Positions 54,752 through 64,000 of a DNA stretch of 64,000 bases are shown piece by piece. A model generated the notes under the pieces. That model saw only the letters and a list, made by a program, of their open reading frames with translations, did no database searches and had not been told where the DNA came from. The stretch is taken from contig JANBVO010000009.1 of NCBI GenBank assembly GCA_030052745.1, positions 620,001 through 684,000 of the forward strand, read 5' to 3'. Position numbers and translations under genes: made by a program. Source of the DNA: Pleurostoma richardsiae. Taxonomy: Eukaryota; Ascomycota; Sordariomycetes; Calosphaeriales; Pleurostomataceae. Every line of letters starts with the position of its first letter. The first letter of the stretch is position 1.

Positions 54752-57268
54752 TCATTCTAAAGGAGGGAGCGACTTGATTACCAACTCGACATCCCTGGCG
54801 CTTAGCTTTGCGGGATCCGCCAGTGCTTCCTTGACGCCCGGGTCATTCCGAAGCCTTTGGAACACTTCCTCGGGGGAACAGTCGCCAAAGTCGACACGAA
54901 GAAGGTGGTGAACGAATATAGCGACGGCATGCCCTGTTTGACTCTCGATCCAATTAGATAGAACGCCTAGCCTCCTAAAGTCGGCTAGGTTTGCCGCGCT
55001 CAGCAGCGGCGTGTCAACCAAGTCGGAGACAGTAACTGATAACTTGTATGCCACAGGTGCAACCCTTTCGCGAAGATGTTTCCGCAGTTCCTCCACATTC
55101 TTAAAGATTATGGAAAACTGCCGGACAGAGTTCCATCTAAAGAGGGAGCGTGGCCCGGACGGGTCATCCATCAGCAGCACAAGGTTCTTTGCCGCGTGGA
55201 GCTGGACCTCGCCGTTTTCTTTTCCATAAGCGCAGACATTTTCGACCAAGTGATACAAGAAACGTAGCAGCACTATGGTCTTTCTCTTCTCCCCGCTTAA
55301 GACGCCGTTGTGTCTTGAGTTAGAGAGGGCAGCGTTAGCGACGATGAACCCGTCCAATGGGTACCGCAGAAGGAGAGGAGACTTGTCGGTGTTCAGGGCA
55401 TCGCGGAAGTTGCGCAGGAGAGCCTCGAGTACCGTACCGGTGCCGAACTGGTCCGTGGTAGGAGTTGTGCCGGGTACAAGCACAACCTGGGACTGGATCA
55501 TATTGCACTCCCATTCGAGAGCGAGTCGGAGGCTGGGGTTTACTGTTCCCTCAGCCGAGAGCAGGCGCTCAAGTTTGGTGAACAGAATAGCCAGGAACAC
55601 CATGGCTATATCTGAGCGACTGAATCGCTTCTTGGTAGCCAAGTAAACTGTTTGGAGCCATGCATCCTGGTTCTTGCTGTAAGATACGAGCGGGAGGACT
55701 CCAGCCAGAGCTTCCCCACGTGGAGTAAATCCCACCCTAGCCATCTCGGCTGAGCACTCGTCGCACACCAGCGTGTTTGAAATGATGTCCGTCTCAGGGT
55801 AATTGCCCATTGCCAGAGGGTATATCAGCTTTGAGACGCTTCCCTCGACCGGGAAGTTATCCGTGGGAGGTAGAACGATAGGAGTGGTGAGCAAGAGCGT
55901 CATCACCGCACCACCCACACCGCATTTGGAGCAGGTGCCAGAGAAGTATTCTTTGCCCTGAGTCGGTCGGAGGAATCCAGCATTGGCAAGGTTCAGACTG
56001 TTAGGAGGTGAGATGAGGTCGTCGTACGGGCAGGTGGAGAGGTTGTCACCGGGCATCGACATGTCGGAATACGAGAGGGTGCGCATGGTGGTAGAACTTT
56101 GTCTCATGTGTGAAGACTCTCGGGAGGCTTTCTGGATTTTCGATGATGGTGGCTTAGCCGTGGGACTCCGCTGTGGGAAGCCGGGGGCGTGTACATTTCC
56201 CTCTCGCATCATAATTCTGGCCTCAACATCCTTGAATAGCTGTGACTCGAGCACTTCCTGTTCATACTGGTCTTGTTGGTCGTCTTTAGCAATCTTGTCC
56301 TCAACTTTGTCCAGCCAGGCCCCTAGCTTGTCTGACTCCCCCCTGAGCTTTGCTGTTATGGCAACTGATCTCATGTTATCCTCGTTCAACATGATCTCGC
56401 GCATGACTTTTTCATCGACCGTCTGCTGCGACAGCAAAGCAGCTAGGCTGATTCGGGAGTTGTCTTGAAGCGCAATTTCATCTTTTCCCAGGCCCTGAGT
56501 AGGGGGAGGGACGGATATGCGCGTCAGGTTCTCATATGAGACCTGCGGCAAGTCGTCCCATTTGGTATTGTAATCGAGCTTAGGGTTGCGCTTCCCCGGA
56601 GGCAATAGCGCCGAGAAACATCCTTTTGTGGAGAGTACGTAGGTCTTATTGAACTCGACGTCTGTGTAGAGGAATGCCACATGAGGACTGACAGCGAAGA
56701 CGGAGAGCCCAACGCTGATATTGCAATCACTAGGCTTCAGCACCCTCTCTCCGAACACGGAGATGATGCAAGCCTTCCCGTGCATCCCGTAGCCGGTGAG
56801 GCTCTGTGCAAAACTCCGAACCAGGGACTCGTCTATGATTCCATCTGTCATCAAGAACCAGAAGGCAGCTTGCTGGAGCTTCAGTCGACAATGAGGGTCT
56901 TGAAGTATTACGTTAGGATCGGTTCCTCCATCCGACTCCAGGTTAGCCAAGCTCGAGACACTGAGTGGGCGGCCAGGCAGATCGTTCCAAGGTAGGATCG
57001 TGATGTTAGAATGGATGCTCTTAGGGATGAGAGAGCATACGCTATTGATGGCGCGCTTTTCCGTCTCGAGAGTCGGGCCCCATGTACTTCCCGAGACATC
57101 GACAGCCATAGCAATTCTGGACTCTCGGAAGGAAATGGAGGCTTGGTCAAGACCATGTGCCGGTGCGTCTGCACCTACGTTAGGCAGTGTGTCTGTCGTA
57201 GCAGAATGCTGTGGAACACTGGCCGGGACTCGCCCGGAGACAGGCGTAGAGAGGTCAGCCGAAGCCAT
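54752..57268 (-). CDS. Von Willebrand factor A-domain protein
   Basis: This is an intronless gene for 838 residues. A VWA domain starts near residue 48 (SISFRESRIAMAVDVSGSTWG) with an intact MIDAS signature D-x-S-x-S (Asp57, Ser59, Ser61) and a second conserved block FWFLMTDGIID. A coiled-coil-like helix follows (DKLGAWLDKVEDKIAKDDQQ). Further on a paired CxxC site (CSKCGVGG and LVCDECSAEM) may bind zinc. The remainder is helical and not recognised. No signal peptide is seen, so it is intracellular. Cytosolic fungal VWA proteins of this layout are common but their role is not established. Confidence 0.85.
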   Translation of the reverse strand: MASADLSTPVSGRVPASVPQHSATTDTLPNVGADAPAHGLDQASISFRESRIAMAVDVSGSTWGPTLETEKRAINSVCSLIPKSIHSNITILPWNDLPGRPLSVSSLANLESDGGTDPNVILQDPHCRLKLQQAAFWFLMTDGIIDESLVRSFAQSLTGYGMHGKACIISVFGERVLKPSDCNISVGLSVFAVSPHVAFLYTDVEFNKTYVLSTKGCFSALLPPGKRNPKLDYNTKWDDLPQVSYENLTRISVPPPTQGLGKDEIALQDNSRISLAALLSQQTVDEKVMREIMLNEDNMRSVAITAKLRGESDKLGAWLDKVEDKIAKDDQQDQYEQEVLESQLFKDVEARIMMREGNVHAPGFPQRSPTAKPPSSKIQKASRESSHMRQSSTTMRTLSYSDMSMPGDNLSTCPYDDLISPPNSLNLANAGFLRPTQGKEYFSGTCSKCGVGGAVMTLLLTTPIVLPPTDNFPVEGSVSKLIYPLAMGNYPETDIISNTLVCDECSAEMARVGFTPRGEALAGVLPLVSYSKNQDAWLQTVYLATKKRFSRSDIAMVFLAILFTKLERLLSAEGTVNPSLRLALEWECNMIQSQVVLVPGTTPTTDQFGTGTVLEALLRNFRDALNTDKSPLLLRYPLDGFIVANAALSNSRHNGVLSGEKRKTIVLLRFLYHLVENVCAYGKENGEVQLHAAKNLVLLMDDPSGPRSLFRWNSVRQFSIIFKNVEELRKHLRERVAPVAYKLSVTVSDLVDTPLLSAANLADFRRLGVLSNWIESQTGHAVAIFVHHLLRVDFGDCSPEEVFQRLRNDPGVKEALADPAKLSARDVELVIKSLPPLE

Positions 57269-59972
57269 TTCGTGATGCTCTGTTATGCTTTGAGAGCGCA
57301 GTTAGTCGTGGTATATGGCCTAGATGGTGACTGGGGTCCGGCCTGTTCTGTGCTTCGAGAACTCCGAGCGGATTTGAATTTAAAGCTGTTAAATAGCACC
57401 AGAGCCTGACTTTGCGTATTGATAACGCGGTTGAACAGGGTCGGCACTTCCATAAGGCAGACAGACACAGCAGGGCCAGAACATGGCATAGCCACCCTCG
57501 GATGCCTTGTGACTATGTGGCTTGCAGTTTCAGCTGCGATGAATTCCCTGGGAGGCTTGATTGGTGTCCAAGCTGCTCTGCTGGTTGCGCTCAAGCCCTC
57601 CTTGCAGGAGACTAGACACTCAGCCCCCATGGAATTTTCGCAGAAGTCGAATCACATGGCTCCAAGTTCGGAGCTCAACGACGAGCTCCGCGAAACAGAA
57701 TGTGGGACAGTGTTACCCCAATCGCAGCACCAGAGTCTCAAACCGTCTTACCAGTCATTAGAGACTGAGTCCCATCAGTCACCCAGCACCCCGACATCTT
57801 GACGGATCCGCCGCCGCGGCGACTATTTAATCAGACGCCGCCGTCAGACTTGTTTGATGCTACCGTATTCATGCCCGGCAATATGCAAGATCTGATTATA
57901 GAACATACCGGCCACCATGATCCAGGTCAAACAGTACGACCTTGGACGAGATGGACATAGAAACATTTAATGTCACCTTCGGCGACCTGTTCTCGATGCC
58001 CTCCCTTTCTTAATTGAATGCATGACATGAGCGGTGGCCAGAAGAACAGAAGTAGACCTATCCTCTTTGTCGGGTCAATATACGTGGCGAGTGCAACGCG
58101 GTATCGACGGATATGTGCATCTTCGGAGGAGACGAGGGCCCGTTATATGCACAGTTATTCTATAAACTTATCTAGAGAGCTCATGAATTTTATTCCGGGT
58201 TGATATGGGGGATTGGGTCGAGCCGAATCGGCCACAGCTGTTGAATCGACATGAGTATGGGGAAGGCATGTTGATAAATTCAAGTCCCTTAGTGGTAAAC
58301 GTGAATCCAATATCGCATTGGTCTTAGGCTACCCTGTAGTATGAATGTTTAACTTGCCGGAAAGCGTCTTCTAGTTTATACTGAAGAGACCACGCATGTC
58401 CCTCCACGTAATCTCCCTAGGAAGACATAATTACTTTGTATAACACTTTCACTCTAGGTTGAGACGGCACTCCAATCGAGCTGTAGTGGCACGGTGAGTC
58501 AAAAGATGCGCCTCACAACAAATGATTCGAAATATGTGCTTTCTGGCTCTCGGACAGGATGAATGCCACGACAGACATATCACCCCCTGGGCTGCTAAAC
58601 GTAGTGACAGAGACGCAATGCCAGCCATGTGCGGGCTCCAAGCATCTACACATTCTTTAATCTTCATTATCTAGAAGTTAACCCCAGAGGGCACCTTATC
58701 TTCAGCCGTCTGATATCCACATCGCCTCGACAGTTGGCGGTATAGTGGCTGCCTACCGTGCAAGGCTGTTGTCTAGGTCGACTTCGAAGACTAAGGATGA
58801 GGCATCATGCACGATACCAGCAGATAAAAAAAGCTTCTAAACTCCCTCTGAAGATGCCGGAATATACTGTTTCATAAGCTACCCTCCGCTTTTAGTCTCA
58901 ACTCCTTGGTCCTCGATCCGCCGCAGTAACTATATATGAGACCTCTTTTCTCTAGTTTCAGAATCAGGCAGTCGCAATTTGTATAGGAGTCACCCAGAGG
59001 CACCCTTGTGGACACGGAAGTCTGCAGTGGGAGTGTTGTAATAATCTTACCTATGATATGGAGCTTAAGGACATTCTCGCCTACGACAACTAGGCTCTCT
59101 AGGAGGAAGCTGTTCAGACGCTTTGCTCGTACCGTCAACGTCATTTCCAGGAGAAGCGCCTTTGGTATTGTTGCCACTGTCTCAGAGGTCCTAACGTTGA
59201 GAACACCGGCCAGCAGGAAATAATCAGGGAGTGGGCTAAAAGCTGCTGGACCGGTTTCTTAGAGCTAGTTCGCGAGCCATGCCTGCATAGGATCTGAGAG
59301 AATAGCTGTAGTTCGAAGCCCCATTGTCATTGTATGATACCGTTTGGAGGAGAGCCCCCTGTTGTTTTAACACTTGCTTTTCGGGCGACACCGGATCAGG
59401 GCTCTGATCAAAAGCGGCTCCTAGTCCGGAGCACCAACCCGGAGCTTCAGAATAGACGAGTGGAGCATATTTGAGGAGGAATGATGCGAGCTGGTTTTGG
59501 AAGTTATAAAGGAAGTTATAAAGCTATTGCGGTGCTGCACGGATCTCTGCGGAAGAGGTATCTGTAGGACGCTTGGGACCTGGCACAGGTCTCGTTATAT
59601 GCAGCTCCGGACGCTCCCTCAACAACCGCCGCGTCTCGAGGTCTAGCGTTCTATCACCGCAGGGGATGGAGCGTCGCACGTCTTATCTACATCTAGAGAT
59701 TCGAAGAATACAGGAATGATACGTATAGCATCATGTCACTGGTGGTTGTCGTCCTCAAGAACATTATGCCGTAAGTCTCGGGGAAGCTGGGCCGAATGTC
59801 CGAGCAGGGGTCGCCACAATTCTTATCGGCCGTCTCACGCAAATGCCAAGGGAATAGAATCATTCATATTCCTCGAAAGATGCGTCATAATAAGGTCTTC
59901 ATTATAGTAGGCCCTACTCTAACCATTGGAGCGATTTACGTGTCCCAGCCGACTCAGATATCTAGCACCAAA
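57269..59972. other. 2.7 kb stretch with weak relics only
   Basis: The right flank of the VWA gene promoter comes first. A plus-strand frame at 57419-57802 (ends SLETESHQSPSTPTS) stays open but is not recognised. Around 59055-59290 the plus strand gives a protein-like segment with QRHFQEKRLWYCCHCLRGP and EIIREWAKSCWTGFLELVRE interrupted by TAG codons. It looks like a decayed fragment of an unknown Cys-containing gene. Nothing else is supported. Confidence 0.35.
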
Positions 59973-60533
59973 TTAAGCAGCAGCCTGCTCCGTGAAGTTA
60001 GAGAACCCCTGTGCTGTCACGACATCAGCAACGCTGAGACCAGTGGCATCGAAGGGCGTCTGGAGCGACGCATCAGAATTCGCATTCTCTGTGTCGGAGC
60101 CTAGGACAGCCGGGTCGACGAGGGGGACGATGCCACGGAGAGCCTCGGTTGCGGGTAAGGTGGCGTCGCTGCAGATCGTGGGGATCGACTGTGCGCTGGG
60201 GTTGAAGTTCTTTTCGGCCGCAACGAGCTGCTGTGCAGCTGCAATAACCTCGGCGTCATCTCCAAGAGTTGATACGATCTCGTCGGCGAGTTGCAGCTGA
60301 CAGGTTGTCAGTGACACTCGCTACCCTAAGGTCACATCTGAGGGGCTCACCTTGGCACAGGCATTGGCTCCTGCAAGGAGGACACCAGGGGTCTGACCGG
60401 CCAGGGTACCGGCATCGCCGGGGTTGCCGAAGTCGGAAAGGGCCTGAACAGCGCTCTGGACAAGGCCCTCCTGGCCAAAACGAGCCTCGGCAAATGCCAC
60501 AAGGGCGGTCACGATGGCAGCTTTTGCGTACAT
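59973..60533 (-). CDS. Small secreted fungal protein
   Basis: The protein has 168 residues from exons 60533-60351 and 60296-59973. A signal peptide (MYAKAAIVTALVAFAEA) precedes the mature start RFGQEGLVQSAVQALSDFG. The body is hydrophobic, Ala-rich and well ordered (NPGDAGTLAGQTPGVLLAG, ANACAKLQLADEIVSTLGDD, ICSDATLPATEALRGIVPLV, ENANSDASLQTPF). It has just two Cys, possibly bridged. I recall similar small secreted proteins in many filamentous ascomycetes, but know no function. The intron is short (54 bases) with clear GTGAGC/CTGTCAG sites. Confidence 0.85.
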
Positions 60534-61437
60534 GGTAAAATGTATTAAACAGTTTAGAGAGTAACCGGCCAAGCGGGGGTATCAAAGTAATCACAGAGAA
60601 GAGAAACGTGAGAATAGAGGAGGAAACGGCTGTCGAGCCTGTCGAACAGGAGTTGAAGTGAACGAGCGAAGTGAAGTCAAGGAAAGCAGCGCCCGTGAGG
60701 CAGATGATCGTGATGGAGCATAATTTTATATAGATGAGTAGGACGCGAAGTCAACCAGTAGACTCGGTGACTCCTGCCGTCGCAATTGACGATGCATTGG
60801 AAACGGGTCAGGAGTAACCGAGCCCAACTTCAGACGAGGACGAGAAGTGAAAGGCCCTAGTAGCGTGGCGGGAACTAGAGCATAGAATGCCCGAGTCCAT
60901 GCATTTAGGTTCCCAATCTCTGGTATTCTCATTGCTATGACGTGCCATCCGAACCTCCAAGCTTGTTGCGGAGTCTGGGGTGAGCAGCTGGTTGGAGATG
61001 GAACTCACCAAGACCTTGGCTGAGATCTTGGGGTTTGAGCTGCAGATCACTCAGCACGGATCCGACGGCGCCCTTGATCCGATGATAATTAACAGCTTTC
61101 GTAGACATGTCGGGTCGGCTAATGATGGATCTACACCGATCAAACAGAGTTCGGGAGAAGTTTACGCTGACATTGAATCGCTGAAACAATACCGAGACCC
61201 CTGAACTGTCTGAACCAGACTTGAGCACAATGCCCATGAGTCGCGAAATCTACAGCGCTTACATGGCCCAATATGGCGGCCGGTTTATTGCTATTACTCC
61301 ACCGCTGTTTATCTCGCCCTCTTCAGCTTTGAGCCTCCGATCCTCACGTACATGTTCGCTTGCCAGGAGCTCTCCTTCCCGGCTTGCTGCTAGGCCCCAA
61401 GCAACTTTGGTGGCCCAAGACCCTCCAATAAAGGTTC
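60534..61437. other. Intergenic spacer
   Basis: Promoter of the small secreted protein; a TATA-like stretch (on the minus strand TATATAAAATTATG) lies near 60720-60733, about 190 bases upstream of the ATG at 60533. The remaining frames show no domain. Confidence 0.4.
60720..60733 (-). promoter_or_regulatory. TATA-like box of the small secreted protein gene
   Basis: The minus strand reads TATATAAAATTATG roughly 190 bases 5' of the start codon at 60533. It is well placed for a core promoter, though slightly distant. Confidence 0.4.
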
Positions 61438-64000
61438 TCATGCCTGCCATGGACAAGAGACACTATTAAGGCCAAAAAAGTCCCCGGACTCTGTTACTCC
61501 ATGTGATTTCAATATTTCTTCAATGTCAGTTCGGCCATTTCGTACCGCCCAATGTAGGGCCGTCCAATGACTTCCTACATTGATATCCGCGCCTCCTTCA
61601 AGCAGGAGGCTCACCGCACTGCAGTGACCGCGCTTGGATGCCCAAATTAGCGGCGTATCCCCTGAGTTATCCGGCACGTTAACGTCCGCCCCAGCCTCTA
61701 GCAGGAGAGAAACGACTTTGTCCTTCCCCGCGCTGGCCGCCCATGAGAGCGGCGTCCTACCCATGTTGTCAGCTGCTTCCCGGTCGACTCTCTCGTCAGA
61801 CAGTAGCCGTTGCACAATTTCGTCATGGCCTCCCTCTGACGCAATTGATAGCGCTGTTCTGCCGGCCCAGCATTTCTGATTCGGGTCTACTTCCGCCTTT
61901 GTGAGTAGGACATCCACGGCCTCAGTTCGTGCGCGGTCAGCTGCGCGCACAATCATAGGCTTGCCGTTCCTCGTGTCGATGACATTGTTATCAACACGCT
62001 TGGTGTCGATGAGAAGCCTCATGGCCTCGGCATTACCGTTCCATGCCGCGAAGTATAGAGGTGTCCGGCCCTTCCTATCCGGCTTGTCTGGGTCAACACG
62101 GGGTTCATTTAGGAGGAGCCTCACGACATCATTGTTCCCGTTCTCTGCAGCCCAGGAAAGCGCCGTCTGTCCAATTGGCGAGTCCGCAGCATTGCAGTCA
62201 ATTCTGCTGTCGGCGAGGAGCAGCTTGATGACCGAAGGACGGTCCATGCGAGCTGCAAGGATCAGAGGGGTCTCTTGGTCGGGGCAGTCCCTGGGGTCCG
62301 GAAATACACCGTCTTCCAAGAGCTCACGCACCATAATGGCGTCTCCTGATTTCGCCGCCCACAGCAGCTTCATGTGTCGCCATCTGGCCTGGTACTCTAG
62401 GTCCATCGTAATCCTTGAAGCGATGAGCTCAGCAATGCGCGTGCTGCCTCGCCTCGCCGCAATCAGCAATGGTGTCATACCATCTGTGTTTTTGCAGTCC
62501 GGGTCCACAGTATCTAGCTCAAGGAGGCGCTCCGCGACAGTATTTCGACCATTCATGACTGCAGCTTCTAGCGGCGTTCTCTTCTTGTAGTCTGCGAGGT
62601 TTGGATCTACGCCCAGTTCGAGCAAGATCTGTAAGGCCTCCTCCCGGCCTACCAATGCCGCACCAAAGAGTGGCGTCTCACCATCAGAGGTCTTGACCTT
62701 CGGATCACAGCCATACACGTTAACGAGGAGCTTGATCAGGTCCACGTCGTTGTGGACCGCCGCGCGCCACATCGACGTCCTGCCCAACTTGGTTACGGCA
62801 TTCGGATTGGCGCCTCTTCGGAGCAACAGCTCTATGACCTGCCGGTGAGCACAGCGAACGGCTGCGAGAAGAGGCGTCTCCTTATTGTGGTCTCTAGAGT
62901 CAATGTTGACGCCCCGAGTAGCGAGTAACAGCTTCACTGTGTCGAGATGTCCAGAGCAAGATGCTATCCATAGGGGCGTCTGGGATCGAAAGTCCCTTGC
63001 ATCTGGCCGCACAATGTCCTCTGCAAGCAGCATCCTTGTGATGCCATCATTGCCACTCTCGGCCGCCCACCACAGTGGCGTACGGCCCCAAGAATCCCGC
63101 CAGTCGGGGAAATGGCCATCCTCGAGAAGCCGCTTCATGACACCCTCAAGGCCGAAGCGGGCAGCGAAGTGGATGCCTCTCATATCTTTCGGCACATCCT
63201 GGCTGTAGGTCTTGTCTGAGGGATACCTCTTGCGTGCCAGCATTGCCTGGCATGAGCCGCCCAAGCTCCGCTTTCTGCTGAGAAATTCAATGACTGATGG
63301 TGCCAGGGCAGAAGCTTGGCGCGCATGATGACCCCAGTTCTGCGAGGCATACTCATAGAATCTGTAAGTCTGCACACGCGCCTCATATGCGTCATTGGTT
63401 GGGCAGAAGCCCCCGTCAAAGTCTCGGAAAGACAGATACTTAACGCAGGCCTCGGTGATCTTGGTCTCAATATTCGGAAACCACTTCCCCTTTGTCCGCT
63501 CCAGGTATTCCTGTGTTGTGTAGTGCACTAGTCGGATGATGCTACTCTCGTCGTCGACAGTGACAAGCCCTGCACAAGCCGACACCATGTCTTCAATGTC
63601 AGGCAGATCCCTTTCATCAAACTCCTCGACTCCCTCCTCTACGGCGAGGGCTTGTCGGAGCTCTTCCGTATTCAGCGGCCGGCGGGCGCAGGTCAGCCAA
63701 GACAGCACGTCTTTTCCAAGCTGCTCCACATCATCAACCTGCCCCTCTATCCGCCTCAGAGCATCCTCATAGGCGGCGTCGTAAGCATCAGAGCCGGAAG
63801 GTAGCTTCGCGAGCGCCTTTTCGACAGCGTTCGCTGATCTTTTCCCGACTAGTGAGGCGAGATGGAGTTGTGCGAGTAGAAACCTATTGGTGGTCAGTGG
63901 TAATTTGCCTCCGTTATAGATGGGAATACATGCATCCCATCAACAACTCTGACTATTGAAGACATGATTTTCTCCTGAAGGTCGGGGTCCCGCATTACAC
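61438..64000 (-). CDS. NACHT/ankyrin-type NLR protein, 3' part (runs off the right edge)
   Basis: This is the C-terminal part of a STAND/NLR protein, at least 830 residues within the window. The first visible exon (to about 63949) reads MRDPDLQEKIMSSIVRVVDG, and after an intron it continues FLLAQLHLASLVGKRSANAV and EDALRRIEGQ, the usual link between NACHT and repeats. The winged-helix-like part follows (LSWLTCARRPLNTEELRQAL, VRLVHYTTQEYLERT in similar form). From about 63190 to 61480 there are 15 or more ankyrin repeats (such as GRTPLWWAAESGNDGITRML and GDTPLIWASKRGHCSAVSLL). The intron at the 63949 junction fits only with a GCATGT donor. The NACHT and effector domains lie beyond 64000. Confidence 0.9.

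Noticed and set aside
55983-56468. Plus-strand open frame of 161 codons inside the VWA gene
   Set aside because: It is the antisense shadow of a well-supported 838-codon frame.

Overview
The window reads as nuclear DNA of a filamentous ascomycete (Pezizomycotina, probably Sordariomycetes). The evidence is many short 45-100 nt introns with GTNNGT-type donors and CTRAY-like branch sites, Zn2Cys6 regulators, a 2EXR protein, a fungal CorA-like channel, a GPI-anchored Ser/Thr-rich protein and STAND/NLR-type genes. Gene density is low, with long unannotated gaps, which suits an accessory region. No LTR element, DNA transposon, CRISPR array or rRNA was recognised. All exon joins were worked out by eye from reading frame and splice sites.

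Layout. 0-12.7 kb: a 14-exon MFS sugar transporter (+), a DHA2-type MFS exporter (-), a GPI-anchored wall protein (+), an intronless DUF925-type nucleotidyltransferase (+), a GNAT acetyltransferase (+) and an aldo-keto reductase (-). 13-18.5 kb: a Zn2Cys6 regulator (+) facing a large secreted subtilase (-). 19.8-26.5 kb: the decayed C-terminal half of an NLR (-) beside an intact divergent gene (+) that joins a SesB-like alpha/beta hydrolase domain, an 11-residue tandem repeat resembling a beta-solenoid/amyloid motif, and an array of ZZ-like zinc fingers. This is the most unusual protein in the window. 27-31.5 kb: a saponin-hydrolase-like beta-propeller protein (-) divergent from a flavin monooxygenase (+).

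32-39.5 kb: an unrecognised secreted Cys-rich protein (-), two related small Cys-rich proteins with C-terminal membrane anchors (+) on either side of a 2EXR gene (+), and an intron-containing tRNA-Ile(AAU). 40-51 kb: a secreted type-B carboxylesterase (-); a protein with about ten Cys/His modules and a long coiled coil (-), in which all five introns cut the same His codon of the module; a short Zn2Cys6 regulator (-) divergent from an MDR reductase (+). 51.6-64 kb: a small Pro-rich protein (-), a CorA-like membrane protein (+) converging on a VWA-domain protein (-), a small secreted protein (-), and an NLR-type gene with many ankyrin repeats (-) that runs off the right edge.

Two themes recur. 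One is nutrient or plant-polymer handling and export: transporters, subtilase, carboxylesterase, saponin-hydrolase-like protein and monooxygenase. The other is self/non-self or innate-immunity-like machinery: the NLR relic, the SesB-ZZ gene and the NACHT-ankyrin gene. Three introns appear to use GC instead of GT donors, two of them in the immunity-like genes.
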